From Treponema sp. (GTDB lineage Bacteria > Spirochaetota > Spirochaetia > Treponematales > Treponemataceae): a DNA stretch of 9,262 nucleotides. Positions 1 through 6,125 of the stretch are shown here, piece by piece; within the stretch, counting starts at the first letter, position 1; every line of letters begins with the position of its first letter. A program made the position numbers and the translations under genes. The stretch spans positions 1 through 9,262 of the forward strand of contig JAITOJ010000010.1 in NCBI GenBank assembly GCA_031290005.1. Reading direction: 5' to 3'. Below the pieces are notes generated by a model that was not told where the DNA came from, ran no database searches, and was given only the letters and a program-made list of their open reading frames with translations.

Positions 1-366
1 TGGACAGATGCCAGACGCTATTGCGAAGAACGCGGCGGATATCTCGCAACGATTACTGATTCTGGGGAACAGACATTTATCGAAAACCTGCTTGCCCGTG
101 AAGGCAATAAAAGATTCTACTGGCTTGGTGGATATATTGGCAGTGATCGCAGATTCCAATGGCTAACCGGAGAGCGCTTTGAGTATACCAATTGGATGCC
201 TGGCGAGCCGAGCGGGGGCGGCGAGGATAAATTAGAGATATTACGTGTTGCCCATCCGCTTATTAAAGATTCTAGACTTGGTCATTGGAATGATGCTTTC
301 AATGAAAGCAACAAAAACTCCGATTACACGAGTGAACTTGGCATTATCTGCGAGTTTGATACTTGA
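1..366 (+). CDS. C-type lectin-like domain protein, 3' part
   Basis: An open frame runs from the first base of the window to a TGA at 364-366, giving 121 residues; the start lies outside. The residues follow the C-type lectin fold in order: W-x-x-A-x-x-x-C near the start (WTDARRYCEERGGYLATI), then FYWLGGYIG, then FQWLTGERFEYTNWMPGEPS, then GHWNDAFNES, and finally GIICEF with the second conserved cysteine. The NWxxGEPxxxxGEDK stretch corresponds to the usual ligand/calcium-loop region, but the EPN triplet of many sugar binders reads EPS here, so sugar binding is not assured. Bacterial proteins with this fold are usually exported and bind ligands at the cell surface. The upstream half, including any signal peptide or other domain, is not visible. 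The family call is firm; ligand and localisation are inferred. Confidence 0.85.
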   Translation, partial: WTDARRYCEERGGYLATITDSGEQTFIENLLAREGNKRFYWLGGYIGSDRRFQWLTGERFEYTNWMPGEPSGGGEDKLEILRVAHPLIKDSRLGHWNDAFNESNKNSDYTSELGIICEFDT

Positions 367-382
367 GGAAACGCAATGCCTG

Positions 383-419
383 TCACCATTTTTGCGGTGA
401 TAAAAGAAAGCGTCGTATG
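383..419. repeat. Hairpin plus conserved tail repeat, copy 1
   Basis: A 5-bp hairpin (TCACC at 383-387 with GGTGA at 396-400) is followed by a tail continuing to 419. The stretch from 390, TTTTGCGGTGATAAAAG onward, matches 2905-2935 with a few changes (G-T to G-C in the stem, GAAAGCGTC to GCAAGCGTC, one extra base). Both copies lie beside a copy of the AACGCAAAG repeat, but in opposite order. Function is unknown. Confidence 0.6.
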
Positions 420-422
420 ATT

Positions 423-447
423 GGAAACGCAAAGTGTGCCTGGCACC
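423..447. repeat. AACGCAAAGTGTGCCTGGC repeat, copy 1
   Basis: This is one of four copies in the window (others at 2851-2874, 4814-4833 and 6200-6224). It contains the perfect dyad GTGCC-T-GGCAC (436-446). This copy lies just upstream of the ribosome binding site of the 470 gene, so it may form part of the leader or promoter region. Presence in both intergenic and coding positions suggests a dispersed palindromic element rather than a binding site dedicated to one gene. Confidence 0.65.
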
Positions 448-469
448 GGCGTGAGTAAGGAGTGTTATT

Positions 470-1660
470 GTGGAACAAAGCGGTTTGAAGGCCTTGCACG
501 GTATCCTGCTGGTACTGACCGGCGCGTTCGCGCTTGCCGCTTGTGCCGGAAGCCCGGCCAGGGTGGCCCCCGCCGATGAACTGGATGCCGCTGTCCGGGA
601 AACTTCGGATTATCTCAACACGCACCTTACCAAGGGGAATAAGCTGGTGATCCTCAATATCCAGTCGGAATATCCGGCGCTTTCGGAGTACGTCATTGAC
701 GAGCTTGTCGCCAACACGGTGAACGACCGCACGTTTACCGTGGTAGACCGGCAGCAGATTGCGGCTATCCGGGCGGAACTGGATTTTCAGATGTCCGGCG
801 AGGTGGACGACGATTCGGCCCAGGCGGCAGGGCGGATGCTGGGGGCGCAGGTTATCATTTCCGGTGCGATTTCAAAGATAGGTGATTTCTATCGTTTGCG
901 GGTCAGAGCGCTGGGTGTGGAGAACGCCCAGATACAGAGACAGTTTAACCGCAATATCCCCGAGGGCTTTACCATCACCGCTCTGCTTGAAAGCGATGCT
1001 ACGGGCTACAGTGGCGGTTCCGGCGCGGCTTCCAACAGACCGGCGACTCCAGCGGCGGCAGCTCCGACAGCGGCTCCGGTGACTCCGACTCCAGTAGCTC
1101 CGGCCCCGGTGGCTCCTCCCGTCCCAGCCGCGACGGTTACTCCCGCGCCCGTCGCACCAGCCAAGGTATACAAAATCGGTGATACCGGCCCTGCGGGGGG
1201 CATTGTGTTCTACGACAAAGGTAACAATTCCGGTGGCTGGCGGTATCTTGAGGCAGCACCTGCGGATATTGACCGTAAGTTATATGCGGCGAGGGAGGAT
1301 ATTCGGTTCAACGTGGAACGAGCCGTGGGAAAAGGAAAGTCAAATACCCAAGTTATTATGACGGAGGCAAACAATAGGGGTGGCGGTTTCGGTTGGGCTA
1401 CCCAAGCGTGCGATGCACTGGAAGTCAACGGTTTTGACGACTGGTTCCTCCCCAGCAGAGATGAGCTTCACTATATGTACGGCAATCTGCATATGCGGGG
1501 TTTGGGGGATTTCAAGACTGAACAGTATTGGTCATCAACCTTCGCCATGTCCGGTTCACAGGCAATTTGTTGGCGCGAAGACTTTTCCAATGGAAACCAA
1601 GACACTTGGCTCATCTACAAGGGAGCGCAACATCGCGTCCGCGCCTGCCGGCAGTTTTAG
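470..1660 (+). CDS. Lipoprotein with CsgG/LpoB-like domain and Lcl_C (DUF1566)-like C-terminal domain
   Basis: This is a 396-residue exported protein. The start is GTG at 470, supported by AAGGAG at 457-462 with a 7-nt spacer. Residues 11-25 form a lipoprotein signal ending in the lipobox L22-A23-A24-C25. Residues 54-170 resemble the CsgG/LpoB-type fold: LVILNIQSEY, EYVIDELVANTVN, FTVVDRQQIAAIRAELDFQ, MLGAQVIISGAISKIGDFYRLRVRAL. Residues 183-232 are a low-complexity Pro/Ala/Thr linker. From 233 to the end lies an Lcl_C/DUF1566-like module with GDTGPAGGIVFYDKG (237-251) and GFDDWFLPSRDEL (321-333), ending in VRACRQF. The protein is probably lipid-anchored in the envelope with its C-terminal lectin-like fold exposed. 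The next gene is a paralogue of the same architecture about 100 nt downstream, so the two may be co-transcribed. Role unknown; domain calls are from pattern recognition. Confidence 0.85.
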   Translation: MEQSGLKALHGILLVLTGAFALAACAGSPARVAPADELDAAVRETSDYLNTHLTKGNKLVILNIQSEYPALSEYVIDELVANTVNDRTFTVVDRQQIAAIRAELDFQMSGEVDDDSAQAAGRMLGAQVIISGAISKIGDFYRLRVRALGVENAQIQRQFNRNIPEGFTITALLESDATGYSGGSGAASNRPATPAAAAPTAAPVTPTPVAPAPVAPPVPAATVTPAPVAPAKVYKIGDTGPAGGIVFYDKGNNSGGWRYLEAAPADIDRKLYAAREDIRFNVERAVGKGKSNTQVIMTEANNRGGGFGWATQACDALEVNGFDDWFLPSRDELHYMYGNLHMRGLGDFKTEQYWSSTFAMSGSQAICWREDFSNGNQDTWLIYKGAQHRVRACRQF

Positions 1661-1756
1661 GCGGAAGGGAAAAGTTCAGAGAGTTCAATATTCGTGCCGT
1701 CCGGGCTTTTTAAGGGAACTGGTTCAAATATATAAGAAGGAGTTTTGTATAAAAAA

Positions 1757-2827
1757 ATGAAAAAGACAAATCCAGGTCTTTGCTTAACAATTGGTTTCCT
1801 CCTGCTCTGCGCGGGAAGCCTCCATGCCCAGCAACAGGGACAATTGTCCCTGGACGACGCGGTCACCCAAGCCGCCAAAGCGGTTGAAGCCCGGCTCTCC
1901 GCGGGCGCTAAACTGGCGGTGCTGAACTTCTCTTCGGGCTCCGAGGCGTTCTCGGATTATGTTATCGAGGAGCTTTCAGGCGCTCTGGTAATGAACAACA
2001 AGGTTACGGTGATCGAACGCCGCAGTCTCGATCTGATCCGCAAAGAAATGAATCTGCAGCTCTCTGGTGACGTAAGCGACGAGTCCGCGACGGCTATAGG
2101 GAAGCAGTTAGGCGCCCAGGCTATCGTAACCGGTTCCCTGACCAATCTGGGGGACGTATATCGGTTTAGGGTTAAGGTGATCAATGTGGAAACCGCCCGG
2201 ATTGAAACTCAGCTTTCCTATAATATGGGCAATGACCAGCGGGTTACGTTTCTCCTGCAAGGGAATCAGCAGAGCGCCCCGGCGGTTGCGGGAAGCGGAA
2301 CGCCGGCGGCGGTTAAGCCCGCAGCCACCCCGAAAGTATACAAGGTAGGCGACACGGGGCCGGCGGGCGGGATTATTTTCTATGATAAGGGTAATAGCAG
2401 TGATGGCTGGCGCTATCTGGAAGCGGCTCCCCGCGAGGAAGTTACTATGTCGTGGAGTATTAGGGGGACAAGAGTCGATGGTACTGCTACGACTATAGGT
2501 TCCGGTAAAAAGAACACACAGCTCATCGCGAATAAGTTTAGGAATACTGCCGGAGAATGGGACACTGCGGCGCAGACCGCAGACGATATGGTATATAACG
2601 GTTTTGATGACTGGTTCCTGCCGAGCCAAGATGAATTGAATATGATGTACGGTCAGTTGAAAAGAAAAGGTCTTGGTGATTTTAATGGCGACTGGTACTG
2701 GACTTCGAGTTGGAGTGACTTCTACGGCCAGCCTAGAGCTCTTTGCCAGAATTTCGTAGATGCTGCACTAAGTTTAGGCGGCGGTCCTGGACAAAAACAT
2801 TATTTCCGCGCCATCCGGCAGTTTTAG
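1757..2827 (+). CDS. Secreted CsgG/LpoB-like plus Lcl_C (DUF1566)-like protein, paralogue of the preceding gene
   Basis: The protein has 356 residues if ATG at 1757 is used. An in-frame TTG at 1745 would add four residues, but AAGGAG (1737-1742) lies only 2 nt from the TTG. The ATG, 14 nt from it, gives a normal signal peptide and is preferred. Residues 1-24 are a Sec signal ending LHA before QQQGQ; unlike its neighbour it has no lipobox, so one paralogue is lipidated and the other probably released. Residues 50-165 are the CsgG/LpoB-like part (KLAVLNFSSG, VTVIERRSLDLIRKEMNLQ, QLGAQAIVTGSLTNLGDVYRFRVK). A short Ala/Pro linker follows, then the C-terminal module with VGDTGPAGGIIFYDKG, NGFDDWFLPSQDELNMMYG and a terminal FRAIRQF. 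The two proteins match along their length but differ strongly in the last 45 residues before RQF. Transcription probably ends at the terminator 16 nt downstream. Confidence 0.85.
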   Translation: MKKTNPGLCLTIGFLLLCAGSLHAQQQGQLSLDDAVTQAAKAVEARLSAGAKLAVLNFSSGSEAFSDYVIEELSGALVMNNKVTVIERRSLDLIRKEMNLQLSGDVSDESATAIGKQLGAQAIVTGSLTNLGDVYRFRVKVINVETARIETQLSYNMGNDQRVTFLLQGNQQSAPAVAGSGTPAAVKPAATPKVYKVGDTGPAGGIIFYDKGNSSDGWRYLEAAPREEVTMSWSIRGTRVDGTATTIGSGKKNTQLIANKFRNTAGEWDTAAQTADDMVYNGFDDWFLPSQDELNMMYGQLKRKGLGDFNGDWYWTSSWSDFYGQPRALCQNFVDAALSLGGGPGQKHYFRAIRQF

Positions 2828-2842
2828 GCGAGGAACGCCACA

Positions 2843-2880
2843 GGTGCCGGGGAACGCAAAGTGTGCCTGGCACCGTTTTT
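2843..2880 (+). terminator. Intrinsic terminator after the paralogue pair
   Basis: GGTGCC (2843-2848) pairs with GGCACC (2869-2874), extended inward by G-T, G-C and G-C pairs to a 9-bp stem. After one G come five T residues (2876-2880). It starts 16 nt after the stop at 2827, which suits a Rho-independent terminator. The 3' arm is supplied by a copy of the dispersed AACGCAAAG repeat, so the repeat appears to have been turned into a terminator. Confidence 0.7.
2851..2874. repeat. AACGCAAAGTGTGCCTGGC repeat, copy 2
   Basis: This is identical to copy 1 (423-447) over its length except for one A fewer near the start. It forms the loop and 3' arm of the terminator described at 2843-2880. Confidence 0.65.
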
Positions 2881-2898
2881 AGGTATAGTGGTATTTTA

Positions 2899-2935
2899 CG
2901 CCGCTTTTGCGGCGATAAAAGCAAGCGTCCGTATG
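2899..2935. repeat. Hairpin plus conserved tail repeat, copy 2
   Basis: A perfect 6-bp hairpin, CGCCGC (2899-2904), TTTT loop, GCGGCG (2909-2914), is followed by ATAAAAGCAAGCGTC and GTATG. From 2905 this matches the repeat at 390-419. Stem changes between the copies partly preserve pairing, which suggests the hairpin itself is the conserved feature. It lies between the terminator and the ribosome binding site of the 2987 gene. Confidence 0.6.
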
Positions 2936-2986
2936 GGGGCTTATAAAAATTGTTGCCGGCGGGAGTTAAACGCGAAGGAGTGATTT

Positions 2987-4084
2987 ATGAAAAAGGTTGC
3001 AAAAATAACGGCAATATCGGTGGGGGCCGTTGCGGTAATACTGATTGCTCTCTTCGTTGTGATCCCCCTTGCCTCGTCAAAGAAAGCGGAAGCAAGATTC
3101 GGTGAGGCTCTCACCAAGGCGGGTATTCCCGAAGAAATGTGGAGCGCCAAAAGGGTGTACTATGTCCCGCTTTTTGGGCATTTGGTCGTTGAGAAGTTTG
3201 GAATTGGCGGCATCCTCGAAGCCAAAAAAATCAAGATGGTGATAAAAACTAATAGTGAGGATGTTTTCGCCGGGTCCATAGACGCTCAGGGGCTGTCGTT
3301 TTCAACAGACGGTACCGGTATTATCGTCAAAAGCCTCTCGGTGAAAGACTTTTCAGTGAATACGACGATGTTCGACTATAATCCGCTTGGATCCGTCAAG
3401 AAACTTGGAAAGGTTAGCGTGAGTGGGGCGACATTCAGGCAAGGTGGACAGACGTATTTCACGCTAGGGGAATTCAATGCTAATGTCGGTTACTCCGAGG
3501 GAAAAATTCCACTTTCTACTTCAGTGACGCTGAAAAAAGTGACAGCAGATATCAGGCCGCTTAATTCACTTCCCGCTTTACGTCCAGAATATCGAATCTC
3601 AAGACTCGAACTTAAAAATTCTCTTTCTGGCGGTACTTCCAAGCTTAATCTTGTCATCGACATGGACGATCTTTTTACAATAAAAACTGATCTTGGAATT
3701 TCTTTTCCCCTGGAATTCGATGGAATAGCCGATCTTACCTCGATAAATTATAGGGAAGATGTAAAACTGGATTCGATTACATTTACCTACACGGATAAAT
3801 CGTTTTTGGAACATGTTTTTGAACTTACGGGACTACCTGGCGGTAGAGAGAATGCGGCGGAGTTGTTAAATGACTCTATCATGATGATGGCGGAACTTGG
3901 TGGTATTGATGCACAGAGGCTTGTAAGTGAATCGGCAGAGTTTTTTAAGAAACCCGGCAGACTTGAACTAAAAACAAACCTCAAATCGCCTGTAAGTATT
4001 GAAGATATAAGCCGAGACCCGTTTGCGGTAAACTTAGGTCTCTCAATAAACGGAGGAAAGCCTTTCACAACTGGCGGATATTAG
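2987..4084 (+). CDS. Membrane-anchored envelope protein of unknown function
   Basis: This is a 365-residue protein. The start ATG at 2987 has AAGGAG at 2975-2980 with a 6-nt spacer. A positively charged N-terminus (MKKVAKITA) and a hydrophobic stretch at about residues 10-29 (VGAVAVILIALFVVIPLAS) form one membrane anchor or uncleaved signal. The remaining ~335 residues are soluble and rich in alternating polar and hydrophobic stretches (GLSFSTDGTGIIVKSLSVKD, LGKVSVSGATFRQGGQ, LKKVTADI). That pattern resembles the beta-rich repeats of periplasmic AsmA/YdgA-type proteins, but no diagnostic motif is present and the family is not assigned. The protein is probably in the periplasm, tethered to the inner membrane. 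It follows a terminator and is followed by a fresh promoter, so it is likely its own transcription unit. Confidence 0.8.
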   Translation: MKKVAKITAISVGAVAVILIALFVVIPLASSKKAEARFGEALTKAGIPEEMWSAKRVYYVPLFGHLVVEKFGIGGILEAKKIKMVIKTNSEDVFAGSIDAQGLSFSTDGTGIIVKSLSVKDFSVNTTMFDYNPLGSVKKLGKVSVSGATFRQGGQTYFTLGEFNANVGYSEGKIPLSTSVTLKKVTADIRPLNSLPALRPEYRISRLELKNSLSGGTSKLNLVIDMDDLFTIKTDLGISFPLEFDGIADLTSINYREDVKLDSITFTYTDKSFLEHVFELTGLPGGRENAAELLNDSIMMMAELGGIDAQRLVSESAEFFKKPGRLELKTNLKSPVSIEDISRDPFAVNLGLSINGGKPFTTGGY

Positions 4085-4116
4085 AGGACGGAAAAACATT
4101 TTAAAAAATGTAAAGG

Positions 4117-4150
4117 GGAAAACGTCATTACAGCCGGAACGTTTTTTGAA
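4117..4150 (+). terminator. Possible weak terminator downstream of the 2987 gene
   Basis: AAAACGT near 4120 pairs with ACGTTTT near 4139 across a 13-nt loop, and the right arm runs into six T residues. The stem is AT-rich with only two G-C pairs, so termination would be weak. Its position between the 4084 stop and the next promoter is suitable. Confidence 0.35.
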
Positions 4151-4176
4151 ATGTTTCTATAATATAAAAAAGTATA

Positions 4177-4205
4177 TTGACAATTATGGAAAAAAATGGT
4201 ATAAA
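4177..4205 (+). promoter_or_regulatory. Near-consensus sigma70 promoter for the 4277 gene
   Basis: A perfect TTGACA -35 (4177-4182) and a TATAAA -10 (4200-4205) are separated by exactly 17 nt. The predicted start, about 7 nt downstream, falls at the first bases of the stem-loop at 4213-4243, which would sit at the very 5' end of the mRNA. Confidence 0.8.
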
Positions 4206-4212
4206 AACAGAG

Positions 4213-4243
4213 GCTTTCCCGAAACTTCAGCTTTGGGAAAAGC
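4213..4243 (+). repeat. 5'-end stem-loop repeat, copy 1
   Basis: GCTTTCCC at the left pairs with GGGAAAAGC at the right around a short AACTTCAGC-type centre. The same element, with one base changed and one base fewer, occurs at 5090-5119. It lies at the predicted transcription start and about 20 nt before the AGGAGG (4265-4270) of the 4277 gene. It could stabilise the mRNA 5' end, bind a regulator, or be a dispersed palindrome; the sequence alone cannot decide. Confidence 0.7.
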
Positions 4244-4276
4244 TCAACATAATGTTTGTTTTTCAGGAGGTTCAAT

Positions 4277-4804
4277 ATGAACAAAACTGTACTACTCGTC
4301 GTTCGGGTGGTATGTCTTATCGTGGTGGGATGCTTCTTTCTTTCTTATTTTGTTATTTCGTGTTCTGGCGCGGAAGTCAATATCAGTGGAATGGAAGCTG
4401 CCTTTGGCATTGACAAAGGGGAAATACCGTTAGATGCCGCACCCTGGCTTCTGCTGATTCCAGTTATCGCGCTTGTTGTGTTGATTGCACTAACCGTTCC
4501 TTTAGCACATGAAAAACTTGAAGGGATAAAGCCTCAAGGCGGACTATCCAAAAGTGAAATATTATGTGTTGTGGGTGGAATAATCGGATTGATTCTTCTT
4601 GCAATTGCACATAATGGAGCGATTGGAAAGGTAAAAGCCCAGCTTGGTGGTAGTGACATAAGCAAGTACTATCATACCGGGTTAGGTTTCAAAACAAGTG
4701 TACTTGGCTTTATAGCCATACTTGTTATGCCGTTTATTGGCAAACTACTATTGAACAGAAACATATCGCTCGGTTCGTCTTCTTCAACAGAAGGTGAAAC
4801 TTAA
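4277..4804 (+). CDS. Four-helix membrane protein of unknown function
   Basis: This is a 175-residue protein. ATG at 4277 is chosen because AGGAGG (4265-4270) is 6 nt upstream; an in-frame ATG at 4256 lies before that site and is rejected. Four hydrophobic segments are visible at about residues 5-28, 57-77, 94-112 and 136-158. Between the first two is a roughly 28-residue loop with SCSGAEVNISGMEAAFG. The first segment ends VISC-SG, which resembles a lipobox, but three later membrane helices argue for a plain polytopic protein. The C-terminus is a short polar Ser/Glu tail (GSSSSTEGET). I do not recognise the family. It has its own strong promoter and an upstream stem-loop, and no co-directional gene follows closely. 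Confidence 0.8.
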   Translation: MNKTVLLVVRVVCLIVVGCFFLSYFVISCSGAEVNISGMEAAFGIDKGEIPLDAAPWLLLIPVIALVVLIALTVPLAHEKLEGIKPQGGLSKSEILCVVGGIIGLILLAIAHNGAIGKVKAQLGGSDISKYYHTGLGFKTSVLGFIAILVMPFIGKLLLNRNISLGSSSSTEGET

Positions 4805-4813
4805 ATAGCAAGG

Positions 4814-4833
4814 GGAACGCAAAGCGTGCCAGG
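4814..4833. repeat. AACGCAAAGTGTGCCTGGC repeat, copy 3 (diverged)
   Basis: This reads GGAACGCAAAGCGTGCCAGG, differing from the other copies at two places. It begins 10 nt after the stop of the 4277 gene and leads directly into the array of inverted repeats. In three of the four copies this element lies at or near a gene boundary. Confidence 0.5.
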
Positions 4834-5073
4834 AGTTTGTCGGGCTTTAGCCCATTCAATAGGGAATTTTGCGATTTATCGCAAAATTCTACCCTGCAAA
4901 CTCCCATAGGAGCCCCTAAATCGGGATTTTTGCGTTGGTTTTGGTGCAAAAATCCACAAGTCCGACAGGCTCCTAGAGATAGGCACGGCTTGCGGATTGG
5001 CGCAAGGGAGCCATGTCTGCTGTAAGGGCAGACGTGGTGTTTGGCGCTTTCAGCAGGGGCTGGGATCGCCAAA
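4832..5073. repeat. Dense array of nested inverted repeats (non-coding)
   Basis: This gene-free stretch holds successive hairpins. Unit 1 has an outer stem GGAGTTTG (4832-4839) with CAAACTCC (4897-4904), enclosing GGGCT-TT-AGCCC (4842-4853) and a perfect 12-bp inverted repeat, GAATTTTGCGAT (4864-4875) with its complement (4878-4889). Unit 2 has an outer stem TAGGAGCC (4907-4914) with GGCTCCTA (4968-4975), enclosing GGATTTTTGC (4924-4933) with GCAAAAATCC (4946-4955). Then follow CTTGCG/CGCAAG (4989-5006), CCATGTCTGC/GCAGACGTGG (5011-5037, one G-T pair) and TTTGGCG/CGCCAAA (5040-5073). The two large units share a design: eight-base outer stem and an inner stem based on ATTTTGC. No coding frame explains this. 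It could be a structured RNA, a mobile palindromic repeat, or a recombination site; copies elsewhere in the genome would decide. Confidence 0.75.
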
Positions 5074-5089
5074 TTGCATCATATTGGAG

Positions 5090-5119
5090 GCTTTCCCAAA
5101 ACTTCAGCTTTGGGAAAGC
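5090..5119 (+). repeat. 5'-end stem-loop repeat, copy 2
   Basis: This is near-identical to 4213-4243. GCTTTCCCAAA pairs with the right-hand GGGAAAGC, extended inward by A-T pairs to about 11 bp around CTTCAG. It is followed, as in copy 1, by a ribosome-binding-like AGAGGA and an ATG (5153), but no good -35/-10 pair precedes it. The module hairpin, then Shine-Dalgarno, then start therefore appears twice. Confidence 0.7.
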
Positions 5120-5152
5120 AACCTTGGATTTATGTTAAGAGGATTTTTTAGC

Positions 5153-5353
5153 ATGACGTTCTACCGTCAGAAATTTGACACCTTCATCCATCAACGGTCG
5201 TTTTACCACACGCGCAATGTGGCGCACAGACAAGGTAAATCCTGTCTGCATGTGGGTAGTGTTGGGGGCATCTTGCGCCACGCCATGAACGGTTTACTGC
5301 GTCAATGTCCTGCCGGACGCGGCGGTTGGGCGGGGTATGCCTTACGGTATCTC
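5153..5353 (+). pseudogene. Possible 5' gene remnant starting MTFYRQKFDTFI
   Basis: An ATG at 5153 is preceded by AGAGGA with a spacer of about 9 nt and by the stem-loop at 5090-5119, so it has the layout of a gene start. Its first residues, YRQKFDTFI, match YHQKFDTFI encoded at the start of the truncated lipoprotein gene at 6131, at the DNA level too (5160-5189 against 6144-6173). Beyond about residue 13 the frame stays open to 6043 but runs antisense through the toxin-antitoxin genes, and nothing in it is recognisable. I read it as the severed start of a gene, with the later part spurious; the end given here is where the antisense toxin gene begins. A hairpin (CAGACA/TGTCTG, 5227-5248) lies inside. 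Confidence 0.3.
5160..5189 (+). repeat. 30-nt direct repeat flanking the toxin-antitoxin pair, left copy
   Basis: This matches 6144-6173 at 27 of 30 positions, with the last 21 bases identical (core CAGAAATTTGACACCTTCAT). The two copies are in the same orientation and bracket the toxin and antitoxin genes. Confidence 0.75.
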
Positions 5354-5761
5354 TTATCGTATCCAGAGAACAGAAAGATGTTCCGACTGTTCTACCGCCT
5401 CAATCTCGTGGTCTTTGGTAACAACGGTAGCGGAAAAACTCTTTGCGGTAGCGCAGAGAAATACGTCACCAAGGGATATAGAATAGCGAGCTTTGAGGTG
5501 GGCGGTCTCGCAGTAAATGGCGCGGCTAATGGTATAAATCACATCAAGGGGAAGGTCGTCCAGCTTCCGCATGATTTCAACGGCTTTTTCCTCCCCAGTT
5601 TTTTTGATAAAGTGGTAAAACACTTCAACCAAATTGACTACGCTTATGTAGATAGTGATTTTCCCCGTATCAGTGCGGTCGAAAAGTTTCTTCACCATGA
5701 CGCCTTCCGCCTCTTTGTCAAGGAAAGCAATCACGGCGCAGGCATCAAGGAGGTATATCAT
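5354..5761 (-). CDS. vapC: PIN-domain toxin, VapC-like ribonuclease
   Basis: This is a 135-residue protein, normal for VapC. The PIN-domain acidic residues are present: D6 in YLLDACAVIAFL, E46 in VVNLVEVFYH, D99 in ISLGDVFLCATA, and D117 in VVTKDHEIEAVE. VapC toxins are Mg2+-dependent endoribonucleases that cut specific RNAs (tRNA or rRNA) in the cytoplasm when not bound by the antitoxin. The ATG at 5761 overlaps the antitoxin stop in ATGA, so the two are translationally coupled and the antitoxin is made first, the usual order. The actual RNA target cannot be read from sequence. All catalytic residues are intact, so the toxin is probably functional. The pair sits between direct repeats and next to a gene fragment and IS, a common setting for such modules. 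Confidence 0.88.
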   Translation of the reverse strand: MIYLLDACAVIAFLDKEAEGVMVKKLFDRTDTGKITIYISVVNLVEVFYHFIKKTGEEKAVEIMRKLDDLPLDVIYTISRAIYCETAHLKARYSISLGDVFLCATAKSFSATVVTKDHEIEAVEQSEHLSVLWIR

Positions 5762-6087
5762 TCGCCGCCCTGCCTTTGCTCCCGGCTCTGCCTTCGTTCT
5801 TCCTCGTGGAGCGCGTCAAGCCGGTCTTCCAGTTCTTTGTCTTTGCGCCGCTGTTCGAGGAAGTCGTCACTGGTCGCGGTACAACCCATCCGCTTGGCAA
5901 GCCCCCAGCACTCTTCTATGGCCGCCCGTTGCCGTTCGGTCAAGAAGTGGCGGGGAACGGTTTCGGCCTCCACAGCGGGAGACAGGGCGGTAATAACAAC
6001 ATTTCCGCTCGCGCCCGCCCATTCAGGGGGAATGTCCAGATGAATCCAGCCATTAGCCGGAATCTCAATAGTTTGTTCAATCGTCAT
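5758..6087 (-). CDS. vapB: Antitoxin partner of the PIN-domain toxin
   Basis: This is a 109-residue protein directly upstream of the toxin and overlapping it by 4 bases. The N-terminus (MTIEQTIEIPANGWIHLDIP) has the short beta-strand look of AbrB/DUF2281-type DNA-binding antitoxins. The C-terminal ~35 residues (FLEQRRKDKELEDRLDALHE, then EERRQSREQRQ) are charged and predicted helical, suiting the part that wraps the toxin. Assignment rests on position, size and overall shape; the exact antitoxin family is uncertain. It would neutralise the toxin and, with it, repress the shared promoter at about 6094-6125. Confidence 0.75.
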   Translation of the reverse strand: MTIEQTIEIPANGWIHLDIPPEWAGASGNVVITALSPAVEAETVPRHFLTERQRAAIEECWGLAKRMGCTATSDDFLEQRRKDKELEDRLDALHEEERRQSREQRQGGE

Positions 6088-6090
6088 AGT

Positions 6091-6125
6091 AAACCTAGTT
6101 TGCTTAGTTTTTATCGTATTGTCAA
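6091..6125 (-). promoter_or_regulatory. Promoter and likely operator of the toxin-antitoxin operon
   Basis: On the minus strand a perfect TTGACA (6125-6120) is followed about 18 nt later by a weak -10 (AAACTA). The stretch from 6110 to 6091 contains direct repeats (AAACTAAGC, AAACTAGG) and a near-palindrome, AAACTAGGTTT. Repeated or dyad sites over the core promoter are typical of antitoxin autoregulation. The TTGACA overlaps AAGGA, the only ribosome-binding candidate of the divergent gene fragment at 6131. Confidence 0.5.

Noticed and set aside
2108..2629. A 173-codon open frame on the minus strand
   Set aside because: It is antisense to the well-supported 1757-2827 gene, its product has unordered composition, and no ribosome binding site is evident.
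2899..2914. CGCCGC-TTTT-GCGGCG hairpin as an intrinsic terminator
   Set aside because: No T run follows on either strand; the adjacent 2843-2880 structure is the better terminator.
4256..4276. Upstream ATG at 4256 as the start of the membrane protein
   Set aside because: The strong AGGAGG at 4265-4270 lies downstream of it and is ideally spaced for ATG 4277.
4832..4975. Paired hairpins as integron attC recombination sites
   Set aside because: The GTTRRRY/RYYYAAC core sites expected at attC ends are not present at the outer stems, and no integrase gene or cassette layout is visible.
4832..5119. CRISPR array
   Set aside because: The repeats are inverted and of different sequences, with no regular direct repeat-spacer pattern and no cas gene.
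4997..6043. A 348-codon open frame on the + strand, the longest in this part of the window
   Set aside because: Most of it is antisense to the well-supported toxin and antitoxin genes, its first 50 codons run through the hairpin island, and its product has low-complexity Arg/Ser runs. Only the start near 5153 has gene-like context.
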